Origin: Nitrososphaerales archaeon
GTDB taxonomy: Archaea; Thermoproteota; Nitrososphaeria; Nitrososphaerales; Nitrososphaeraceae
Length of the DNA: 7,309 nt
Direction of reading: 5' to 3'
Assembly (NCBI GenBank): GCA_029237515.1
Contig: JARBAV010000127.1
Span: 1 to 7,309 of the forward strand
Positions 1-6,415 of this stretch are shown one piece after another. The notes under the pieces are model-generated. The model worked only from the letters and a program-made list of their open reading frames with translations. It had not been told where the DNA came from and did no database searches. The position numbers were made by a program, and so were the translations under genes. The first letter of the stretch is position 1, and each line of letters begins with the position of its first letter.

Positions 1-171
1 AATGAATTGGTCAGATATTCACTACACATAATACTATATAATTTCAGTCTCCAAAATTATTGGATTTTGGTTCTATAGAAAAGTAATATAACGAATTGTA
101 AATGAGGCACAAATTAATACATGACGCGATTCGATATTATGATAGGGTTAGTAAATTGAATACGGATAATT

Positions 172-375
172 CTAATTGAATATCGGAATGTGACTATGTT
201 TCAAAAAGTCTTGAAGCTGTTCATAACTCTCCAATCCAAGATATTTCATCAAATATTCAATAATATTATCATCGTATTCCGCATCCTTGTATTTCTCTTT
301 GCCCACAGTAGCTTGAATTTGCTCTGTTTTGTCGTCCAATCCAGTATTACTTGCTACACACTCTGCTAGTAGCAT
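172..375 (-). CDS. Small hypothetical protein, 67 aa
   Basis: I do not recognise this protein family. It has a short hydrophobic N-terminus (MLLAECVA), a charged middle (DDKTEQ, GKEKYKDAEYDDN) and a C-terminal half that reads as amphipathic helix (IIEYLMKYLGLESYEQLQDFLKH), suggesting a small soluble helical protein. The start is the only ATG in frame. The frame stays open upstream to a TGA at 475-477, and the extra residues look protein-like (TQLLQNLIHQILY), but they contain no ATG, GTG or TTG codon. The gene may therefore have lost its original start. No good TATA box lies about 26 bases upstream of the ATG; an AT-rich stretch directly touches it. A chance ORF cannot be excluded. Confidence 0.45.
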   Translation of the reverse strand: MLLAECVASNTGLDDKTEQIQATVGKEKYKDAEYDDNIIEYLMKYLGLESYEQLQDFLKHSHIPIFN

Positions 376-387
376 ATATAAAATTTG

Positions 388-549
388 ATGAATCAGATTT
401 TGAAGAAGCTGGGTGAAACCGACACGATCTCGGATATTTTTGTCGTTATAATTGAAATAATCATATAAAATATATCATCGGGATCTAAATTAATAACAGA
501 TTTTATGATAGCTATTGTATTTATTGCAATTGCAGAACAATATCATTAA
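388..549 (+). pseudogene. Possible broken small membrane-associated ORF
   Basis: An ATG at 388 opens a 26-codon frame beginning MNQILKKLGETDTISDIF and then hydrophobic, ended by TAA at 466-468. The same frame continues after that stop for 26 more codons (ISSGSKLITDF, then MIAIVFIAIAEQYH) to a TAA at 547-549. Read through, it would be a roughly 52-residue protein with two hydrophobic helices, which suggests a small gene inactivated by one stop mutation. I do not recognise a named family. The overlapping antisense strand is also partly open, and AT-rich DNA easily gives hydrophobic translations, so this is tentative. Confidence 0.3.
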
Positions 550-1104
550 TCGTTGCCCTACTGGTGACCGTAGAGGCTGAAAACTCGCAGATAGTTTATT
601 ACCAAATTAGGACAAAAGAATGATGCTACCCGATCAGCACTTTTCCGGGTTCCTTCGAAAATACTTCCCTAATGGTTTTCTAGAACATTCAACCATCCTT
701 GTCATCGATGAGTGTTCCGTATGAACTCCCGAAGTTTAATTATAAACGTTAAATGACAATACTAAATCTTGAATAATAGATAATTAAAGGTGTGGACTTT
801 ATTTGAGTCGTCTTCTGGGAATTGAATGACCCTCTAATTAGAAATACTCTGAACGTTACTATGCATAGTACTGGTCAAAATTTCCACTATTGTCATGATA
901 ATTCTGCTCAAGTTTCTGCTTCAAAAGTTCCTTTTAATCTTGATAGTATTGGACCATTGAGAATAACTTAAGAATTAGTAAATGAAATTTTTCATACCTT
1001 GGATGATTGATGGCTAACGATATTTTGGTCGTAATGGATTCTTGTATCATCTCGCATTATTAGCTAAAATTGACTTGCTGTCAACATTGAGGACAGTAAA
1101 ATAA
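550..1104. other. Gene-poor stretch with only fragments
   Basis: I see no convincing gene here. The longest ATG frame noted is 34 codons on the plus strand (620-724). On the minus strand, a frame at 859-957 reads MVQYYQD, a TAA stop, then KELLKQKLEQNYHDNSGNF in the same frame, and another ATG frame starts at 1057 (MRDDTRIHYDQNIVSHQ). None has a clear promoter. They could be decayed small genes or chance. No tRNA-like cloverleaf or repeat array was seen. Confidence 0.35.
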
Positions 1105-1110
1105 AGGATA

Positions 1111-1153
1111 GGGGGGTGAAGTACAGTTATTTATCTAGCTCCCCCGCCCCCCC
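1111..1153. repeat. Facing G6 and C5-G-C7 tracts
   Basis: A run of six G (1111-1116) is followed about 24 bases later by CCCCCGCCCCCCC (1141-1153), conspicuous in such AT-rich surroundings. The two runs can pair as a six-base G:C stem with a loop of about 24-30 bases. It lies just upstream of the zinc-ribbon gene's TATA-like box, where it could act as a structured upstream element or as the end of a transcript arriving from the left. No U-tract follows, so a standard terminator is not well supported. Confidence 0.35.
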
Positions 1154-1167
1154 AAAGTCAGCTGGAA

Positions 1168-1180
1168 CATAAATAATAAA
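1168..1180 (+). promoter_or_regulatory. TATA-like box of the zinc-ribbon gene
   Basis: The A/T-only stretch ATAAATAATAAA has its left part centred about 25 bases before the ATG at 1197. This is the archaeal TATA-to-start distance expected when the message is leaderless, and no Shine-Dalgarno-like sequence precedes the ATG. The assignment rests on spacing and base composition only. Confidence 0.4.
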
Positions 1181-1196
1181 TTTTCGTAGTGTGTTC

Positions 1197-1430
1197 ATGT
1201 CTAAACATGCCCGCACGAAGCTCGCTTCTCAAAGACCCATGCCCGAAAAGCAGGCCCTTCAAATTAATAAAGAGCCTATCCGGGAGCAACAAGAAGAGCA
1301 TCCGACGCTATCTGAATTGGACACTGAAATTGAATGCCCTAGATGCAATGAGATTATGGAGCTACATTCCAAATTCGACGAATTGGTTTATTTCTGTGAT
1401 AACTGTAGTTTTTTGCTAAAATGTGTTTAG
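1197..1430 (+). CDS. Small zinc-ribbon protein, 77 aa
   Basis: The C-terminal third carries two Cys pairs: CPRC at residues 47-50 and CDNC at 67-70, separated by 16 residues (EIMELHSKFDELVYF within). That is a four-cysteine zinc-ribbon knuckle pair, as in many small archaeal nucleic-acid-associated or adaptor proteins. A further Cys76 lies next to the C-terminus. Residues 1-46 are polar and charged, rich in Lys, Arg, Gln and Glu, and probably disordered (KHARTKLASQRPMPEKQ). The ATG at 1197 is preferred over an in-frame GTG at 1191 because it fits the TATA-like box at leaderless spacing. The gene stands alone, with more than 350 bases before the next ORF. Zinc binding is well supported by the motif; the partner and process are unknown. 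Confidence 0.8.
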   Translation: MSKHARTKLASQRPMPEKQALQINKEPIREQQEEHPTLSELDTEIECPRCNEIMELHSKFDELVYFCDNCSFLLKCV

Positions 1431-1765
1431 CAGCCAACTAATATCTAGTCCATGGATTGACTTGAATATTGGTTTGCCTTTTAATTTTTCCTTCGTCCTA
1501 ACGATCTCTAGCACCTTGCGGACAAAAAGTTACTGTTGTTGTTAATTCGTCTCATTCTTCAAGCAAACTGATTATTTTCTATAATCTTTGAAGTTCTGTA
1601 AGCATTGAAAGAATATCAATAGTAGAACGGTCAATCAGCTGCTACCTTTACTACCGTTTTCTTAATTCGGAGCATCAGTGTATCAGAACTGGATATGGAT
1701 AAGTAATTTGCATTGTCGAGAAGACCGTTGACATGGTATGTGTAGCGAATCATTTAAACAAGAGA
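1431..1765. other. Intergenic region with no clear gene
   Basis: A T-rich patch at about 1480-1493 (TTTTAATTTTTCC) about 50 bases after the zinc-ribbon stop could end that transcript, since archaeal termination often uses U-rich tracts without a hairpin. On the minus strand at 1552-1641, a frame reads LIDRSTIDILSMLTELQRL, a TAG stop at 1579-1581, then KIISLLEE. It looks like a fragment of a coiled-coil protein but is short and broken. Nothing else is supported. Confidence 0.35.
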
Positions 1766-1776
1766 TATTATATATT
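1766..1776 (+). promoter_or_regulatory. TATA-like box upstream of helicase region
   Basis: TATTATATATT is centred 26 bases before an ATG at 1797, the spacing expected for a leaderless archaeal transcript. If it drives transcription, the message would begin at or just before the 37-codon ORF and continue into the helicase, leaving the helicase start about 145 bases downstream. A second A/T element, GTATAAAAAT at 1789-1798, could be an alternative box giving a leader of about 120 bases. Confidence 0.4.
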
Positions 1777-1796
1777 GAAAAGGTAAATGTATAAAA

Positions 1797-1910
1797 ATGA
1801 CCTGTATGTTTTTCAACAGTTATCAAAAACGTGATTCCTACTTTTTATTCCCTTCAATGTTGCAAAGAAATAAAATGGAAAAATATAGAGACATATTCCC
1901 AAGATCTTGA
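1797..1910 (+). CDS. 37-codon ORF in frame upstream of helicase
   Basis: The frame runs from ATG at 1797 to TGA at 1908-1910. It begins MTCMFFNSYQKRDSYFLFPS and ends MEKYRDIFPRS, rich in aromatic and basic residues. A TATA-like box sits 26 bases before the ATG, suiting a leaderless message. It is in exactly the same frame as the helicase that starts at 1941; only the TGA and ten open codons separate them. It could be a leader peptide, a remnant of a longer helicase N-terminus cut off by a stop mutation, or chance. The predicted helicase core is complete without it. I do not recognise the sequence. Confidence 0.3.
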   Translation: MTCMFFNSYQKRDSYFLFPSMLQRNKMEKYRDIFPRS

Positions 1911-1940
1911 ATTGGATTTATTCAAAGAGGATGGTTAAAT

Positions 1941-3551
1941 ATGCGAATGATTAAGGCGGACGTCAATACAGAAATCATGGCTTCAGAGGATATTAGCTCT
2001 AATAAAGACTCACCTGCAATTGAACATCTGAAATTTCCATTTAATCTAAAAAAAGATCAAGAAGAGGCTGTAGAGGCATGGGTAAAGAATGATTTTAGAG
2101 GATCAATAGTATACAGTACTGGTACTGGAAAAACTGAAATTGCGTTTGAGTGCGCAAGACGGGCTGCGGCTAAAGCAAGAAAGAGGATCGTACTAGATAT
2201 TGTGAGTAATACTAAATCTAATCAAAATGCTAGCGATGACGATTCAGACCGGAATAGACTAGTTGTTACCAATAGTCAAGTCTCCAACACCGATAATTTC
2301 GGATCTAAAAACAAAGATGGTTCAGGTAAACGTGCATCCAACAAATTTATTTCTCAATTTAAGATCCTTCTGTTGGTGCCACGGATCGTCCTTATTGAAC
2401 AGAATGTAAAGAGATTGCTGAAATATGGTATATCTAAAAAGCAAATAGGAGTATATTTCGGAGAAAAAAAAGAAGTACGCGAGATAACAGTAAGTACGTA
2501 TCAAAGTGTCAATAACAATTTGAATATTCTTCGCAATTCTCAAATGATCATATTTGATGAAGTTCATTTGATTGGAGAAAGTGCAAAGTCATTTAGCCAG
2601 ATTTTTGACGTTGTCGTAGAAGATCATAGTAAGGCAATTTTAGGATTAACAGCCACAATTGATGAAAATGATCCAAATTTCAATACCATTCTGAGTGTCC
2701 TTCCTCCTGTGAGAAAATATCAAGTAAAAGAGGCAGTAAGAGATGGTAGGTTAGCAAGGCCAGTGATTCTCCCTATTAAAGTTAATTTAACTGAGTCGGA
2801 GAGAAAGGTCTATCATGATTGTTCTTCAAGTATTACCAGCATCTCCAACCGGCTTAATCGGTATGACGCCCAGTCTATCTCATTGCTACTACGAAGAGGC
2901 GGTCCTCCAGCATTTATGGCGAAAACATGGTTTGCAAATGTGAGAAAGCGGAAAGCTCTTTTGAATTGTGCTGATAATAAAATATTAGCCGCCGCAGATA
3001 TAATATCAATAAAACATCCCAAACAGCGGATAATGGTATTTAGTGAGACGTTGGAGTCGATTCATAAGCTCAGGGAAGAACTGCAATCCAAAAGGAGAAT
3101 AAAATCATACGTCATTGAAAGCAAACTTAAGGCTAATGAAAGGCATGAAATTTTATCAAAGTGGGGAGTCGAATTTTATCCCCTTCTGTCGGTTCACACC
3201 TTAGAAATAGGCTATGATGTCCCTGAAGTAGGAGTCGCGATAATTTTGGCAAATACTTCAAATATAAATCAAACCATCCAAAGGATTGGAAGAGTAATTA
3301 GAAAATCTGATGGGAAGGAAGCCGCATACATTTACGCAATTTATCTTACAGGAACGACGGATCATCAAACGTTAAGAACTGTCAAACGTGCGACGGGTAT
3401 GGCTCAAAATAGTTATGATGACGCGGACGACGAGAAAACGAAAGAGGTATCATTTTCTAAAAGAGGAAGAGGCAAGACACCCCAGCTGGACGTAAAACAA
3501 ACTCAAAAAGATCCCATGGCGCTAGATAATTACTTTGGAGAATTGAGGTGA
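1941..3551 (+). CDS. SF2 DEAH/DEVH-box helicase, XPB/Ssl2-like
   Basis: This 536-aa protein should be an ATP-driven DNA translocase or helicase with two RecA-like domains. Visible motifs are a Q-motif-like LKKDQEEAVEAW (37-47), Walker A STGTGKT (59-65), motif Ia LLLVPRIVLIEQN (143-155), a TYQS segment (187-190), Walker B DEVH (206-209), motif III LTAT (236-239), motif IV RIMVFSET (363-370), motif V HTLEIGYDVPEVGVAI (419-434) and motif VI QRIGRVIRK (447-455). DEVH and the QRIGRVIR form are shared with XPB/Ssl2 nucleotide-excision-repair proteins, but the usual N-terminal damage-recognition domain is missing. A helical, basic segment (about 285-350) lies between the two domains. Residues 87-138 are a hydrophilic insertion rich in Ser, Asn and Asp, and the tail (490-536) is polar, ending LDNYFGELR. 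ATG 1941 has AGAGG about ten bases upstream; Met3 or Met13 are alternatives. DNA repair or restart is likely; the exact role is not established. Confidence 0.93.
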   Translation: MRMIKADVNTEIMASEDISSNKDSPAIEHLKFPFNLKKDQEEAVEAWVKNDFRGSIVYSTGTGKTEIAFECARRAAAKARKRIVLDIVSNTKSNQNASDDDSDRNRLVVTNSQVSNTDNFGSKNKDGSGKRASNKFISQFKILLLVPRIVLIEQNVKRLLKYGISKKQIGVYFGEKKEVREITVSTYQSVNNNLNILRNSQMIIFDEVHLIGESAKSFSQIFDVVVEDHSKAILGLTATIDENDPNFNTILSVLPPVRKYQVKEAVRDGRLARPVILPIKVNLTESERKVYHDCSSSITSISNRLNRYDAQSISLLLRRGGPPAFMAKTWFANVRKRKALLNCADNKILAAADIISIKHPKQRIMVFSETLESIHKLREELQSKRRIKSYVIESKLKANERHEILSKWGVEFYPLLSVHTLEIGYDVPEVGVAIILANTSNINQTIQRIGRVIRKSDGKEAAYIYAIYLTGTTDHQTLRTVKRATGMAQNSYDDADDEKTKEVSFSKRGRGKTPQLDVKQTQKDPMALDNYFGELR

Positions 3552-3607
3552 TTGGATGTTCTCGCTTCATTGCTAACAACAATTGGCATCCTCAATAATG
3601 GAGTCAG

Positions 3608-3841
3608 ATGAAAAGTCGTCATATTCTAAATTTGGATATCTATTACGCACTAAACTGCGACAATGGTATCACATTTGATATTGCTGTCTCTGATATCCTA
3701 AGTATTAAAAATACTGAAATGAGTAGACAAGGCATATTATACCTAGCGGACTCGCAAGACGACAAATCGGCAGTCAGAAAAGTTTCCGTAAATGTAGGGA
3801 TAAATTCAGACAAGAGACTTACCTCAATGCTCGACTGCTAG
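3608..3841 (+). CDS. Doubtful hypothetical ORF, 77 aa
   Basis: The frame encodes a 77-aa protein beginning MKSRHILNLDIYYALNCDNG, of mixed polar and hydrophobic character without a recognised motif. It starts 57 bases after the helicase stop. A competing 26-codon frame (MESDEKSSYSKFGYLLR...) starts ten bases earlier in another phase. After the TAG at 3839-3841 the same frame stays open for 32 codons to a TGA at 3935-3937 (including LLEYLVKDELVFSGDLFD), so this may be a decayed gene of about 109 codons. There is no convincing ribosome-binding site or TATA box. Chance opening in AT-rich DNA is a real alternative. Confidence 0.3.
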   Translation: MKSRHILNLDIYYALNCDNGITFDIAVSDILSIKNTEMSRQGILYLADSQDDKSAVRKVSVNVGINSDKRLTSMLDC

Positions 3842-4040
3842 TATTTAATAGAAATCAACAATCCAACTTGCCTTCTTGAATACTTAGTAAAAGATGAACT
3901 CGTATTTTCGGGAGATCTTTTTGATACAGGGAAATGATAATTTAGTAACTTAAATCAAATTCTGCTGGCTGCAAGGAATATAAGATTGATCAATTGAATT
4001 TGATTTTGTAAGGCCGTAAGTATATTATTGATTTTATGGA
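3842..4040. other. Intergenic region before the kinase
   Basis: Apart from the open continuation of the preceding frame to 3937, I see no gene here. Two overlapping short palindromes occur at 3985-3997 (ATTGATCAAT and TCAATTGA). They lie about 60 bases upstream of the putative kinase promoter and could be regulator sites, but such short AT palindromes also arise by chance. Confidence 0.3.
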
Positions 4041-4060
4041 TATCATGATAATTTATATAA
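4041..4060 (+). promoter_or_regulatory. Putative kinase promoter: palindrome plus TATA box
   Basis: TTTATATAA at 4052-4060 is a good match to an archaeal TATA box. The perfect 10-base palindrome TATCATGATA (4041-4050) abuts it on the upstream side, where the TFB recognition element would lie, so a repressor binding there could block TFB. Transcription would start near 4082, leaving a leader of about 75 bases before the kinase TTG. A second candidate box, TTTTTAAAAATA, lies at 4073-4084. Confidence 0.4.
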
Positions 4061-4112
4061 GTAAACACGAATTTTTAAAAATATTTCGTAAAATGGTCCT
4101 AGACAGAAGGTA

Positions 4113-4145
4113 ATGAAGAAGATATTAGTAGGTGGCAACATATAG
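4113..4145 (+). other. Ten-codon upstream ORF before the kinase
   Basis: ATG at 4113 is preceded by AGAAGG five bases-spaced, a decent ribosome-binding site, and reads MKKILVGGNI before TAG (4143-4145). It is in the same frame as the kinase, with a second in-frame stop, TAA at 4155-4157, directly before the kinase TTG. It may be a leader peptide or the original kinase N-terminus disrupted by stops. Confidence 0.3.
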
Positions 4146-4157
4146 ATATTTGTATAA

Positions 4158-6314
4158 TTGAAGAGCAAGGGTAAGGAACCACCATCTTCATATTCCCAGT
4201 CTAAGACTTCATCTTCCAATCTTAAGACTAGTTCTCGCTTTTCTTCATTTATTGCTATCCTTCGTAATCGTACTTTTATTTTTTACACCCTCATACCCGC
4301 GATAATTCTTTCCATAATTACAATTTTCTCAACTGATCTTAATATCTGGGTACTGTCGGAAATTCACCATTTCTATATAGAACTCTTCGCTGTAATATTA
4401 GGATCGATTCTTGCGTTTTACTATATCCTCCGTGCCCATACACTGAACGACAATTTTAGTCGCTTTGTAGGGTTTGGATTTCTTGTTGCCGTTTTAATTG
4501 ATTTGCTTCATGTTGTTATATCATACACATTTATGGACAATGTGATGTTTCTAAAATATTTCATTCCGCAGACGTGGTTTGCCGGTAGAATCTTCCTTAG
4601 TGCAATGTTAGTTATAGCGATTGCAAAATATCCTACTTTTTCTGGTGAAGAGAAAAAGAGGAACGAAGGATTATTAGAATCTGAAACAAAAACTGCGTCA
4701 ACAAAGGAAGATGAAGATGAAGAACCTAGAATTGAAATAGAAAAAAAGAGTATCCATGACTCTGGGGAAGTCGTTACCCTACATGATAAAGCAAATGGAT
4801 CAGATAAAGCCTTTGCAGTCTATTTAACAGTCCTTTCAGTATTGGCAGGGAGCATAGCAATTAGTTCATTGTATCTTGTATTACCTTTTTCAGTAATCGA
4901 TGAAATTCTTTTGCATAGACCATATGAGATTCCTTCGCTTATTTTGTTCATAATCGCTCTGATTCTTTTCTACAAAAACCAGCTGTACAAGAAAACTGAT
5001 ATATTCTATAAGGGAATACTAGCGTATCTTATCATCGATATTTATGCACAGGTTATAATGTCCTATTCTGCGGTGTCATTTGATACGCCTCACAATATAG
5101 CACACATCTTAAAAGATGCAGGATACTTCGTGAATATCATTGCATTGGCACTTTCGAGTATCCAATACAATGTACGGTTAAGAGAAAGTAATGAGAGTCT
5201 AATTCAAAGTAACGTTAGACTAAAGGAACGAGAGGAAGTGATCCGTGTCCAATACGAGCGGCTAAAAGAATCTGAAAAAATCAAAGATGAATTTATCAAC
5301 ACAGCTGCACACGAACTCAGAACTCCCATACAACCTATTTTAGGATTGACTGATATCGTGAGGTCTAGAATAATAACATTGGATGGTTCAAACGGCAGGG
5401 TTAATAAAGACGGGAATAAGGCTACTAAAAGAGCAGAGGGAGTGCTTTTGTTGCTTGATGTGATTATCAGGAATGCTAAGCGGCTAAAACAACTCACAGA
5501 TAATATACTCGACGTAACAAAGATCGAAAGTCACTCACTTAAACTCAATAAAGAACGATTTAATATTGAACAATTAATTGAAGAGACTGCAGAGGAACAG
5601 AATATTACAATAAGCGATACAATAATTACAAACAACGAGATTAAGATTCTATTAACGGCAAGTAATAAAGAATTAGAGGATAGTGCAGATATTGATACAG
5701 CTACTACCGTAGCACCCGATGTCAATGTAAGATCATCATCCACTTCTACTGCGTCCAATAGAGGTGAATATAGTATAACAACCAACAAGGGTACCGGCAA
5801 TAAAGCTGGTGGCATTGCTAACACGATCCTCGAATCTTTTGTGGTAGAGGCAGACAAGACAAAGATTTCTCAGGTATTGTCTAATTTATTGAGAAACGCA
5901 CTATCTTCTATTAGATTAAAGGCTGGAACAGAGGGAGGCAGAATAATCATTACTGTTAATAGGACAGAGAAAAGTGGACAGGAGAACAATTTTAGAGAGG
6001 ACAATAATAAAGGTGATCCTAGTAGCATTTCCGATATGAATGATGAGATTATCGTAAGCATAACAGACAATGGACAAGGGATACCTCCAGATGTAGCTCA
6101 GAATCTTTTCACAAAATTTGTTTCTGGTTCTGATTCAGGTACAGGATTAGGTCTGTATATATCTAAGAATATAATTGAAGTGCATGGAGGAAAAATTTGG
6201 GCCAAGAATAATAATGTAATAGGTTCAGCGGATGGAATTGCTTCCATACCCTCTTCAGGTGCCACGTTTAGTTTTTCCCTACCTGTCTTAGAAATTATTA
6301 CAAAGTCCAAATAG
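4158..6314 (+). CDS. Membrane sensor histidine kinase, MASE3-like sensor
   Basis: This 718-aa protein should autophosphorylate on His and pass phosphate to a response regulator, which is not present in the window. A Ser/Lys-rich cytoplasmic start (1-38) leads into roughly eight membrane segments (about 41-58, 71-92, 103-124, 141-158, 219-241, 258-273, 283-303, 319-336). The motifs FVGFGFLVAVLIDLLHVV (103-120) and QTWFAGRIF (138-146) resemble the MASE3 membrane sensor family. A coiled-coil helix (340-376) joins the HisKA domain, with phosphoacceptor His385 in AAHELRTP. The ATPase domain has an N-box (NLLRN, 576-580), G1 DNGQGIP (637-643), F-box LFTKF (650-654), G2 GTGLGL (661-666) and G3 GATFSFSLP (701-709). 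Hydrophilic insertions occur at about 160-216 (acidic), 405-427, 500-560 and 602-630. TTG 4158 follows an in-frame stop and is the only usable start before the membrane region. All catalytic motifs are intact. The ligand is unknown. Confidence 0.93.
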   Translation: MKSKGKEPPSSYSQSKTSSSNLKTSSRFSSFIAILRNRTFIFYTLIPAIILSIITIFSTDLNIWVLSEIHHFYIELFAVILGSILAFYYILRAHTLNDNFSRFVGFGFLVAVLIDLLHVVISYTFMDNVMFLKYFIPQTWFAGRIFLSAMLVIAIAKYPTFSGEEKKRNEGLLESETKTASTKEDEDEEPRIEIEKKSIHDSGEVVTLHDKANGSDKAFAVYLTVLSVLAGSIAISSLYLVLPFSVIDEILLHRPYEIPSLILFIIALILFYKNQLYKKTDIFYKGILAYLIIDIYAQVIMSYSAVSFDTPHNIAHILKDAGYFVNIIALALSSIQYNVRLRESNESLIQSNVRLKEREEVIRVQYERLKESEKIKDEFINTAAHELRTPIQPILGLTDIVRSRIITLDGSNGRVNKDGNKATKRAEGVLLLLDVIIRNAKRLKQLTDNILDVTKIESHSLKLNKERFNIEQLIEETAEEQNITISDTIITNNEIKILLTASNKELEDSADIDTATTVAPDVNVRSSSTSTASNRGEYSITTNKGTGNKAGGIANTILESFVVEADKTKISQVLSNLLRNALSSIRLKAGTEGGRIIITVNRTEKSGQENNFREDNNKGDPSSISDMNDEIIVSITDNGQGIPPDVAQNLFTKFVSGSDSGTGLGLYISKNIIEVHGGKIWAKNNNVIGSADGIASIPSSGATFSFSLPVLEIITKSK

Positions 6315-6370
6315 TTAGTAGAAACTTATTTTAGAATCTTTAGTATGTTAACCAGTAACTGAACGCGAAA

Positions 6371-6390
6371 TTTATTATTTATTATTTATT
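6371..6390 (+). terminator. T-rich tandem repeat, possible kinase terminator
   Basis: Two full and one partial copies of TTTATTA run head to tail about 55 bases after the kinase stop. Archaeal RNA polymerase often terminates at U-rich tracts, so this is a reasonable terminator. The tandem could also be simple slippage-prone repeat DNA without a role. Confidence 0.35.
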
Positions 6391-6415
6391 GCACATAATC
6401 TCTCCCTTCAACTCA

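Noticed and set aside
102..179. 25-codon plus-strand ORF (MRHKLIHDAIRYYDRV...) with a TATA-like patch about 26 bases upstream
   Set aside because: It is very short and ends convergently inside the minus-strand ORF; the frame remains open after its stop, but antisense to that ORF. Not enough to call a gene.
620..724. 34-codon plus-strand ORF (MMLPDQHFSGFLRKYF...)
   Set aside because: It is isolated, has no promoter-like element at the right spacing and no recognised motif; the length is within chance expectation.
1189..1419. 76-codon plus-strand frame over the zinc-ribbon gene
   Set aside because: It is an out-of-phase shadow; the other frame has the paired CxxC motifs and a promoter at proper spacing.
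2322..3022. Two minus-strand frames antisense to the helicase
   Set aside because: They lie within the helicase core motifs and have no independent support.
4043..4141. 32-codon minus-strand ORF upstream of the kinase
   Set aside because: It covers the putative kinase promoter and leader; its A/T-driven Phe/Ile/Leu composition suggests chance.
5204..6310. Four minus-strand frames antisense to the kinase
   Set aside because: They are hydrophobic Ser/Leu-rich shadows of the kinase coding strand, whose motifs are complete.
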